From contig SLKH01000122.1 of NCBI GenBank assembly GCA_007134665.1, positions 1-9,170 of the forward strand: a DNA stretch of 9,170 bases, in the 5' to 3' direction. This document shows, one piece after another, positions 1-6,112 of the stretch. Positions within the stretch are counted from its first letter, which is position 1, and each line of letters opens with the position of its first letter. The position numbers were made by a program, and so were the translations under genes. The notes under the pieces are model-generated. The model searched no databases and had not been told where the DNA came from. It was given only the letters and a program-made list of their open reading frames with translations. This DNA is from Balneolaceae bacterium. GTDB taxonomy: Bacteria > Bacteroidota > Rhodothermia > Balneolales > Balneolaceae.

Positions 1-1281
1 TCCGAATGACACTGAATGAATGAAGACAACTCCCACAGGAAGGTTAAACAAATGGCCAATCCGAATCAGGTCCATTGTCCTTATTTTTTCAATCCAGTTC
101 TGCCTGGTAACCGACTCCCCAATAACTGTAATTGTAAAGAATATGAGTGATACAAAAGCTGCAGACAAACCGACTATTGTTATCAACCAGATTATATCAA
201 TTGCACCGGGAGTACCGGGTATCATCATCTGGTTATAAAGCCATTGCAGAATCAAAAAGACCGGAACAGCAAACCCGGCCAATACTGCAAACAGAATAGC
301 AGACTTAATGTCAATTACCCTGAGCCTGACACGAATATAGAGGAGGATGATCAGCCAAAAACCAAAGACGATTACCAGCAATACACGAAGGCTATTCAGA
401 ACATAGGATGTCCCGGAAGTTTCAATTCCCGGATAACCGGCTGTTAAAGAGAGTAAACTGCCGGTTGGTGAGATGACTGTTGACAACTGCAGCTCCGTGT
501 CAATCTCTTCATCGTAGTATCGAAAACTTACTTCAGCAGCTTCAAACTGACCATAGGGAATAATTCTTCCATTTTGGAATTGAATCTCATCAACCGGCCA
601 CCCTGTTTGCCGAAGATAAAATAATGCAATCTGCCTTGCATGATCCGACCCGATTTGTATAACGCCATTTTCTCGTATTACAGAATCTAAAGGTATGAAG
701 CGGTCAAATTCAAACGTAAAACTGGCAAGAGCAACTGAATCATCTCTTGCCTGAAATATCAGGTCATCCGGCAGTTCAATCACCGATGAGAGTGCCTCAG
801 AAGAAAACAAACGGTATGGAAGGTGATTTCTCGGATTTCGAAATTCGAGCCATCTTCCTTCCTGGTCAAAAATCAGGCTCAATGATATTGCATCTTCAAA
901 ATTCCTCTGTTCGATGTCACCAGTAGGAGCAGATATTTCATCACCGGAAAAGATTACATCAACACGCCAGTGATAAACAGGAAAGGCGGAAGCCCGGTCA
1001 TGATCAGATGTGAATATTTGATATTCTGACCTGCTCTGAATCTGATCCAGCAGTGTACTTCTTGTTTCAAATCTTGAAAAGTAATCTACATCAGGCTGTA
1101 GATATCCCATATTTCCAAGTTTTTCACTGCCAAGTGTAATTGCTCCCTGATTACCTAAAGATGCATCTGCCATACTGAGCGGATGGTGAGTGCCGTAATC
1201 GAAAAAAAACCATGCCCCTGCCAATAAACTGATGATCAAAATCAACCAGTCGCGCCGTGCTGTGTCATTTCCTGAATACAA
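1..1281 (-). CDS. Large membrane protein, N-terminal part (probable CPBP-type intramembrane protease), runs off the left edge
   Basis: An unbroken minus-strand reading frame of 427 codons continues past position 1, so the C-terminus is missing. An in-frame TAA at 1299-1297 closes it upstream. No ATG lies before the first membrane helix, so I chose TTG at 1281-1279, which gives a short N-terminus with Arg9-Arg10 and then a hydrophobic segment at about 12-27. A soluble, presumably periplasmic region follows (about 28-295), then three predicted helices near 297-317, 328-350 and 360-387. After the last helix comes a Gly-Glu-Ser-Val-Thr-Arg segment with Trp, Lys, Asp and Gly spacing ahead of residue 427. 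From memory, large CPBP (CAAX-like, glutamic intramembrane) proteases have this arrangement: one helix, a long exported region, then many helices with an AGE-type motif. The CPBP catalytic motifs would lie beyond the edge, so the assignment is an inference. It is divergently oriented from the NRDE gene. Confidence 0.6.
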   Translation of the reverse strand, partial: MYSGNDTARRDWLILIISLLAGAWFFFDYGTHHPLSMADASLGNQGAITLGSEKLGNMGYLQPDVDYFSRFETRSTLLDQIQSRSEYQIFTSDHDRASAFPVYHWRVDVIFSGDEISAPTGDIEQRNFEDAISLSLIFDQEGRWLEFRNPRNHLPYRLFSSEALSSVIELPDDLIFQARDDSVALASFTFEFDRFIPLDSVIRENGVIQIGSDHARQIALFYLRQTGWPVDEIQFQNGRIIPYGQFEAAEVSFRYYDEEIDTELQLSTVISPTGSLLSLTAGYPGIETSGTSYVLNSLRVLLVIVFGFWLIILLYIRVRLRVIDIKSAILFAVLAGFAVPVFLILQWLYNQMMIPGTPGAIDIIWLITIVGLSAAFVSLIFFTITVIGESVTRQNWIEKIRTMDLIRIGHLFNLPVGVVFIHSVSFG

Positions 1282-1523
1282 TACAGATACCGTAATTTAT
1301 CCCAAATTCAAAAATTTTTTGTAATGATATCACTGATCTCCGCCTAAAATAAGAGCCTCAGAGAATTGCTCCCATCATAACAAATGTATTAATATCGTTA
1401 ATTACATCGAATTTAAACTGATTTTGTTTCAAATCAATTTCAACTGCTATTAACTTGAGCAGAACGTAACGGATAGCTATTCTTGTTATCGAACAACAGA
1501 GAAGAAATTGAATATTTAATTCT
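1282..1523. other. Divergent intergenic region
   Basis: This AT-rich, 242-base non-coding stretch separates the leftward membrane-protein gene from the rightward NRDE gene, so it should hold both promoters. The best rightward candidate is listed separately. On the minus strand, TACATTTG at 1388-1381 matches the Bacteroidota -7 consensus TAnnTTTG exactly, but I see no TTTG-type -33 element at the right distance, and it would imply a leader of about 95 bases; treat it as weak. A CAAAAATTTTTTG palindrome at 1309-1321 is a simple A/T inverted repeat without clear meaning. No small gene or RNA is evident. Confidence 0.6.
1455..1483 (+). promoter_or_regulatory. Candidate promoter for the NRDE-family gene
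   Basis: TTGAGC at 1455-1460 and TATTCT at 1478-1483 are separated by 17 bases, each matching four of six bases of the sigma70 -35 and -10 consensus. The same bases also fit the Bacteroidota pattern with one mismatch each: CTTG at 1454-1457 and TATTCTTG at 1478-1485 (consensus TTTG and TAnnTTTG). Transcription would start near 1490, giving a leader of roughly 33 bases before the ATG at 1524. This is a by-eye match only. Confidence 0.35.
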
Positions 1524-2294
1524 ATGTGTCTGATTGTATTTGGTTATGATACTGTTCCCGGTTACCGATTAATCCTGGCTGGCAACAGGGATGAGTTTTA
1601 TGACAGGCCTACCAGGCCCGCTGATTTCTGGAAACGCGAACCGTATCTGCTTGCAGGTAAAGATCTTGCAGCAGGGGGAACCTGGCTGGGCATCGATAAA
1701 AAAGGACGAATTTCATTTCTGACCAACTACAGAGATATGAGTATGCACAATCATGAAGCCAAAAGCCGTGGCCACCTGGTTAAAAACTATCTAACCAATG
1801 ATGAAACTCCTTTTTCTTATCTGGAAAATTTAAATTCTCCAGATGAATACAACGGTTTTAACCTTTTTACCGGTGATCATAATTCTTTCTATCACTTTTC
1901 AAATATAACCCGGGAAATAAACAAAATTGAGCCCGGGATACACGGAATCAGTAATGCACTTCTCAACACACCCTGGCCAAAAGTGGAATTGGCAAAAAAT
2001 TCGTTTCTGAAGCTGACAGAAAATGGCAATCTGAATGAGGATCGTTTATTCGAGTTACTTTCAAATAAAAAAACACATCCTGCAGAAAAGTTACCGGACA
2101 CCGGACTTAACCCTGAACTTGAGAAAGCAGTCTCTGCAATTTTTATCCAAACCGATAAATACGGGACCAGATCTTCAACAGTTCTTTATATTAAAGAATC
2201 CGGAGAAATGCGATTCGTTGAGAGAGTTTACAAGCCCGGGTCAGATGATGTTGATCAGGAAAACCATTTTGAGTTTTCCATCAACCAGGATTAA
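1524..2294 (+). CDS. NRDE/TANGO2-family protein
   Basis: This 256-residue protein has the family's diagnostic features: Met1-Cys2 at the start, the NRDE motif at 21-24, GGTWLGI at 51-57, a Thr-Asn-Tyr-Arg-Asp segment at 67-71, GFNLFTGD at 111-118 and GIHGISN at 138-144. The length is normal for bacterial members. The family resembles Ntn hydrolases, in which the residue after the removed Met acts as nucleophile, so Cys2 could be catalytic; that is an inference. Eukaryotic TANGO2 (HRG-9) has been linked to heme trafficking and mitochondrial metabolism, but the bacterial role is not settled. The first codon is fixed by the conserved Met-Cys start, although no good Shine-Dalgarno sequence precedes it. 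It is the only convincing plus-strand gene and is probably monocistronic, converging on the TPR gene with 15 bases between stop codons. No signal peptide is seen, so it should be cytoplasmic. Confidence 0.93.
   Translation: MCLIVFGYDTVPGYRLILAGNRDEFYDRPTRPADFWKREPYLLAGKDLAAGGTWLGIDKKGRISFLTNYRDMSMHNHEAKSRGHLVKNYLTNDETPFSYLENLNSPDEYNGFNLFTGDHNSFYHFSNITREINKIEPGIHGISNALLNTPWPKVELAKNSFLKLTENGNLNEDRLFELLSNKKTHPAEKLPDTGLNPELEKAVSAIFIQTDKYGTRSSTVLYIKESGEMRFVERVYKPGSDDVDQENHFEFSINQD
2250..2285. terminator. Hairpin at a convergent gene junction, possible two-way terminator
   Basis: A 7-bp stem, GGAAAAC (2258-2264) with GTTTTCC (2273-2279), encloses an 8-base loop. After a 2-base bulge (2256-2257), a further 6 bp pair, GTTGAT (2250-2255) with ATCAAC (2280-2285). 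It lies inside the last codons of the NRDE gene and about 25 bases past the stop of the opposing TPR gene. No T-run follows on either strand, so it is not a classic intrinsic terminator, but it could mark or protect the 3' ends of both transcripts. Pairing in coding sequence may also be chance. Confidence 0.3.
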
Positions 2295-2309
2295 TCAATT
2301 TCCACATGG

Positions 2310-3458
2310 TCACAGCTCCGACATCCTTTCACTTGCTCTTTTACGAATATCAGGTTCGCATTCCAATTGAGAGACGGCACGGTATAAACTTCTTGCGGTA
2401 ATTAATTCCCCCTTTCTCTCGGCAAGTAAACCCGCATAATATCCATTCAGGGCGTGAAATGACCGCATTTGCCTGTTCGGCAAGTTTAATCCAAGGTTAA
2501 ATCCGGAATAAAAAGCTTCATATCCTTCATCTATTCGGCCATACTGATTTAAAATTCTTCCTTTCCAGTAAAGCATCTCTTCACTTAGAACAGGCTGATC
2601 TTCAAACCCCATATTTTTCCAATGATCCAGGGCTCTCTTCACTTCAGTCAGTGCGGCATCATACATTCTTTGCTGAAACAGAGCTCTGACCAACAATCTG
2701 CGGTAATAACTGTTATTCGGATATGCTTCAACGAGCATATAGAACTGATCCATTGCCCGCCCATAATCCTCCTCATAGTTCAATAATATTAACCCAAGAA
2801 AATATGTGGCTTCAGGCCGTGCAAATATGGCATCTCTGCTTGTAAGCTCAAGCAGTTCCAGGCCTTCAGCTTTGTCACCGTCGGGCAGCAGAAACGAAAC
2901 TGCTCTGATAACTGTATAGGCTTCCGGCAGGTAAGCAGAATAATATTTTTTCAGTCCTTTTGCGAACAGGTTATCTGTCAGGTCAGGTGCCGACTTCTCC
3001 AGTTCGATATGTGCCTGGTAAGCTGTACGGGCAGTTCTGACACTCCGAAGCCATCTCTCCCTGTTCGCATTTTGCCGGGCAATATATCCATTAGCCACTG
3101 CCTTTACAATGTGAGCATCAGCATGTCCCGGCGATTCTCTTAACAGGCGGTCTGCTGCATCATTTGCTTTATCCATTTTCTCAAAGAGCAGGTCATCATA
3201 GCTATCGTCATGTAAGTCGATGAGCACTTTCCACCACATCTCCATCGCTTCCCACAAATACCAGACAGGGTGCTCAGGGTAACTTTCTGACCACGGCTTC
3301 ATTAAATCACTTACTGCGCCCGGATTTTGATTATACAGGGAATCAATTGCTGCACGGGCTGCTACCTGGAATTCGTTGTCATTTACCAGGACCGGAGTCT
3401 GTGCTTTGGCTTCCAGCCCTGCAAAAAATAGGAATATTATAAGAGGGGTGAATTTCAT
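2310..3458 (-). CDS. Secreted tetratricopeptide-repeat protein of unknown function
   Basis: The 382-residue product begins with a basic residue, a hydrophobic stretch at about 5-15 and a likely signal peptidase I site after Ala-Lys-Ala at 17-19, just before Gln20; there is no lipobox Cys. The mature protein should be periplasmic or exported. The rest is predicted almost wholly alpha-helical. Two TPR-like helix pairs are recognisable at about 214-247 and 248-281, the first ending in a Tyr-Pro-Asn-Asn turn; less regular repeats lie at about 60-190, including an aromatic-rich patch at 66-76. The Gly-Asp-Lys...Gly-Leu segment (194-200) followed by the 214-247 repeat faintly recalls TTC39/IML2-type proteins, a weak resemblance from memory. 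It is the last gene of the minus-strand run, 26 bases after the hydrolase stop, with no ribosome-binding site visible. No catalytic motif is seen; a scaffold role is likely but its partner is unknown. Confidence 0.85.
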   Translation of the reverse strand: MKFTPLIIFLFFAGLEAKAQTPVLVNDNEFQVAARAAIDSLYNQNPGAVSDLMKPWSESYPEHPVWYLWEAMEMWWKVLIDLHDDSYDDLLFEKMDKANDAADRLLRESPGHADAHIVKAVANGYIARQNANRERWLRSVRTARTAYQAHIELEKSAPDLTDNLFAKGLKKYYSAYLPEAYTVIRAVSFLLPDGDKAEGLELLELTSRDAIFARPEATYFLGLILLNYEEDYGRAMDQFYMLVEAYPNNSYYRRLLVRALFQQRMYDAALTEVKRALDHWKNMGFEDQPVLSEEMLYWKGRILNQYGRIDEGYEAFYSGFNLGLNLPNRQMRSFHALNGYYAGLLAERKGELITARSLYRAVSQLECEPDIRKRASERMSEL

Positions 3459-3484
3459 AAAAGCATAACGAAAAACCGGGGGAT

Positions 3485-4360
3485 TTATGCGAGATTATCC
3501 AAAAACCAGCCTTCAGTCAGTTCAAGCACTTCAGAAAATTTTTCCGGATAGTCATCATCTTCAAATGGATGCGAAGCTCCAAAAGTATGTCCGGTATCTG
3601 ATATTAAACGAAGTTCCTTGTTTGACGACGGACAGTTTCGGTGCAATTTCACTGAATCCTGGTACGGCACAGACTCATCTTCTTTTCCGGCTATAAACAG
3701 TACAGGAAGATGGAGTTCTTTCACACGTTCGATAGCCATCAAGCGGCCTGCGTTATCAATAGCATCTTCATATACCACTTTTCCGACTTTCATCATCTGG
3801 CCTGTCCGCGCATTTTTAATTTCAGTAAACCCCTGTTTTTCCCAGTCGTTGATCATTTGTTCCGTCCATCGTTCATTATAGCTGGCAACGGCCGACCATG
3901 TGACGAGACTTTGTATTTCAGGATATTCTGCAGCTGCGGCAATTGCTGTATGCCCTCCTCTTGAATGCCCGATAATACCAATATAGTCGGTATGTAAACC
4001 TACTCTTGACGATTGAATTTCCCTGTTCTTCACAGCTTCGATCACAGTACCGATATCTTCGAGATCCTGGCTAAGTGTTTCTTGTTCAAAAAGGTCCAGC
4101 CGGTCAAATTCGGCCGGATTATCACCGATTCCATTCATGGAAAAGTTCATTGCAATCACTACGAATCCCTGTCGGGCGAGATCCTCACAGGCATCCGGAA
4201 ATGGCCCCCAGTCCTTGAAACCTTTAAAACCGTGGACAAATATCAGCACCGGCAATAGATCACGGCTGCTGTTCCCCGGTACATAGAGATCATAGCGAAT
4301 CGGCAAATTCTTTGTAGAGTTGACAGAATCAGTTGTCTTATAAATATTTCCCATAGTCAT
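3485..4360 (-). CDS. Alpha/beta hydrolase (dienelactone-hydrolase/esterase-like)
   Basis: This 291-residue protein has a full alpha/beta-hydrolase set: the oxyanion-hole loop His-Gly-Phe at 43-45, the nucleophile elbow GHSRGG with Ser133, the likely acid Asp228 in Gly-Lys-Glu-Asp-Glu-Ser, and catalytic His258 in Asp-Thr-Gly-His-Thr-Phe. The HGFKGFKDWG segment (43-52) and the Asn-Phe-Ser-x-Asn-Gly segment (72-77) mark a subfamily I recognise but whose substrate I do not know. A cap-like region lies between about 160 and 210. No signal peptide is present, so it is probably cytoplasmic. Its ATG overlaps the stop of the pseudouridine synthase gene as ATGA (4360-4357), so translation is probably coupled; a second in-frame ATG two codons later is an alternative start. 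Its substrate could be an ester, lactone or small peptide, and the neighbours do not narrow this. Confidence 0.9.
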   Translation of the reverse strand: MTMGNIYKTTDSVNSTKNLPIRYDLYVPGNSSRDLLPVLIFVHGFKGFKDWGPFPDACEDLARQGFVVIAMNFSMNGIGDNPAEFDRLDLFEQETLSQDLEDIGTVIEAVKNREIQSSRVGLHTDYIGIIGHSRGGHTAIAAAAEYPEIQSLVTWSAVASYNERWTEQMINDWEKQGFTEIKNARTGQMMKVGKVVYEDAIDNAGRLMAIERVKELHLPVLFIAGKEDESVPYQDSVKLHRNCPSSNKELRLISDTGHTFGASHPFEDDDYPEKFSEVLELTEGWFLDNLA

Positions 4361-5190
4361 AATGCTTCTTTTTTAAAATCAAGTGGCTGCAATTTAACCA
4401 TTCGTCTCAGGTCATTGATCTCTTTCTGTTTAAGATAACGCCATCGCCCTACCCTGAGTTCTTTATCGTCCAGGCCTCCGTACCTCACCCGTTTTAATTT
4501 TACTACTTCCGTTCCAAAGTATTGGATCATTCTTCTGACAAGATGGTTTCGGCCTTCAAAAAGCGTAATTTCAAGAACTGATGGATCCAGTACACTTCGC
4601 TGAACAAGATGGGGTTTCGCAGGACCGTCTTCAAGTTCAATCCCATGTATAAGCTCCCGGAGTTGTGAATCCGTCAACGGTACTTTTGTGGCAACTTCAT
4701 AAACTTTTTTCACTCTGTAACTGGGATGCATCAATCGATGTGCAAGGTCACCATCGTTGGTTAATAACAGCAACCCCATCGTATCGCGGTCAAGTCGACC
4801 TACCGGGTAAACCCTGTAACCGGTTGCATCTTCAATAACATCCAGTACAGTCTTCCGGTCTTTTTCGTCATCCGTAGTACTGATCGTATCTTTTGCCTTA
4901 TTTAATAAAATATAAACAAACGGTTCAAGGCTAACCTGCTGGCCATCAACTGTGATTGTATCTGTTTTTTTAACCTTGACTCCATGTTCAGTTACCCGTT
5001 TATCATTGACATAGACTTTACCTTGTTCAATATAATCATCGGCATCTCTTCGTGAGCAAAAACCTGCATGAGCTATGAATTTATTGATCCGGATTTCATC
5101 TTTCAGATGGGCTTCCTGTTTCACCTTATGTTCTTTACCGGTTTTTCTGCCGGCATTCTTTTTTTTATTTGGCCTTTTGCGTCTGTTCAT
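4357..5190 (-). CDS. rluB: RluB-type rRNA pseudouridine synthase
   Basis: This 277-residue enzyme of the RsuA/RluB family isomerises a uridine in rRNA; RluB itself acts on 23S rRNA (U2605 in E. coli numbering). A very basic N-terminus (about 1-30) probably aids RNA binding. An S4 RNA-binding domain follows at about 33-90, with Ala-Gly-x-Cys-Ser-Arg-Arg at 42-48. The catalytic domain has the motif GRLDRDTMGLLLLTNDG at 131-147, with catalytic Asp134, and the conserved Gly-Arg-Asn-His-x-x-x-Arg-Arg-Met motif near the C-terminus. The usual Asn-Lys-Pro-Lys-Gly turn after the S4 domain reads Asn-Lys-Ala-Lys-Asp (97-101), a mild departure. It lies downstream of scpB, as rluB does in many bacteria, which supports RluB over RluE or RluF. 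The ATG follows AGGA too closely for a normal Shine-Dalgarno. Its stop overlaps the next gene by four bases. Confidence 0.9.
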   Translation of the reverse strand: MNRRKRPNKKKNAGRKTGKEHKVKQEAHLKDEIRINKFIAHAGFCSRRDADDYIEQGKVYVNDKRVTEHGVKVKKTDTITVDGQQVSLEPFVYILLNKAKDTISTTDDEKDRKTVLDVIEDATGYRVYPVGRLDRDTMGLLLLTNDGDLAHRLMHPSYRVKKVYEVATKVPLTDSQLRELIHGIELEDGPAKPHLVQRSVLDPSVLEITLFEGRNHLVRRMIQYFGTEVVKLKRVRYGGLDDKELRVGRWRYLKQKEINDLRRMVKLQPLDFKKEAL

Positions 5191-5284
5191 TTCCTGCAGT
5201 TAAATCAAATTTTATATACCTAATATACGATGAGGCCTGTCCCGATTAAGAAATATTTTAAATCACAGTTATAGATAGTACTCG
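5191..5284 (-). promoter_or_regulatory. scpB-rluB gap, possible internal promoter
   Basis: This 94-base gap is the widest in an otherwise tight minus-strand gene run and is AT-rich. On the minus strand TTAATC (5249-5244) and TATATT (5227-5222) are 16 bases apart, a weak sigma70-like pair, and a second TATATA-type box follows. A promoter here would let rluB, the hydrolase gene and the TPR gene be expressed apart from scpB. No terminator hairpin with a T-run is seen after scpB. Confidence 0.2.
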
Positions 5285-6073
5285 TCACCCGGGTTTGTTG
5301 ATTTCATCTTCGCCCTGATTCAGATTTTCATCCGGATTTGAATTTTCAGACTCCCTGTCCTTTTCCGGTTTAAGGTCGACATTTTCAGAATCCTGTTCGG
5401 AACTATGTGATTTTTCTAAAAATTCATCCATGATTTCATCGGCTTCATTCTCATCCAGTTCCATCTGTCGTTCCATAAGCAGGCGCCGGTGCTCTGCCAT
5501 GTCATCATCTTTAAGAATCTCATCAATTTCCCGGGGGCGGGGCAATTCATCAACATTATTGATGCCAAAATGTTTTAAAAAATGATCTGTAGTTTTATAC
5601 AACAACGGTTTTCCAGGAGAATCTGCCCGTCCGGCAACACGGATCAACATTTTTTCAAGTAACTGTCGAAGGATGTATCCCGAATCCACCCCTCGTATCT
5701 GATCCACTTCTGGTTTTGTAATCGGCTGCCTGTAGGCCACGATGGCCAGCGATTCAATTGCCGATTGGGATAGTTTACGATAGGCATTTTCATGCTGAAA
5801 AATACTGAGCCAGAGATGGTACCTGGGCTGAGTAACAAAAGTATAACCTCCGCCTGCTTCTTCAATTCTGAATGCGAGGTCGTTTTCTTCATACCGTGCA
5901 TTCAATTGTTCAACAATTTCAGTTATTGAATCCTGATCAAGAGCAAGCTCTTCCTCACTCTCCCGGATGATACCGGCTATATGGTCCCAGGAAATCGGGT
6001 CTTCACTGGCAAATATCAGAGCTTCCACAACCGAAATTAATCTGGTGCCGTCAACAAATCGAAAATCAATCAT
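5285..6073 (-). CDS. scpB: ScpB, kleisin-binding subunit of the SMC condensin complex
   Basis: ScpB dimers bind ScpA and, with SMC, compact and segregate the chromosome. The 262-residue product has the two winged-helix domains expected: the first at about 10-90, starting with the Glu-Ala-Leu-Ile-Phe-Ala-Ser segment (17-23), and the second at about 98-172. The best signature is AYRQPITKPEVDQIRGV at 113-129, followed by GRADSPGKPLLYKTT at 148-162. After about residue 185 comes an acidic, low-complexity tail of some 75 residues rich in Asp, Glu, Ser and Asn, probably disordered; such tails vary between species. The ATG chosen gives a normal N-terminus, though no Shine-Dalgarno is present. scpA, the usual upstream partner, is absent: the gene before it is the zinc hydrolase, 39 bases away. 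scpA and smc are presumably elsewhere in the genome. Confidence 0.95.
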   Translation of the reverse strand: MIDFRFVDGTRLISVVEALIFASEDPISWDHIAGIIRESEEELALDQDSITEIVEQLNARYEENDLAFRIEEAGGGYTFVTQPRYHLWLSIFQHENAYRKLSQSAIESLAIVAYRQPITKPEVDQIRGVDSGYILRQLLEKMLIRVAGRADSPGKPLLYKTTDHFLKHFGINNVDELPRPREIDEILKDDDMAEHRRLLMERQMELDENEADEIMDEFLEKSHSSEQDSENVDLKPEKDRESENSNPDENLNQGEDEINKPG

Positions 6074-6112
6074 CCGGTTTTATTTCAATAATCATTAGTT
6101 ACATGTGTACAT

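Noticed and set aside
20..447. Two short plus-strand reading frames at 20-238 and 244-447
   Set aside because: Both lie opposite the long minus-strand membrane-protein frame, which has coherent helices and motifs; their own translations show no domain.
1266..1268. ATG at 1268-1266 (minus) as start of the membrane-protein gene
   Set aside because: It lies in another frame and reads into a stop after eight codons; using it would require a frameshift for which there is no other evidence.
1309..1321. CAAAAATTTTTTG palindrome as a terminator or operator
   Set aside because: A short A/T inverted repeat with no loop and no G/C stem, expected by chance in an AT-rich intergenic region.
2035..2370. 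A 111-codon plus-strand frame overlapping the NRDE gene end
   Set aside because: It is a frame-shifted shadow of the NRDE gene running into the TPR gene's antisense strand, with no domain features.
3487..4258. Several overlapping plus-strand frames of 69-87 codons
   Set aside because: All are opposite the alpha/beta hydrolase gene, whose full catalytic triad makes it the real coding sequence.
6101..6111. Overlapping palindromes ACATGT and TGTACA between the zinc hydrolase gene and scpB
   Set aside because: Too short to support an operator, and not repeated at other gene starts in the window.
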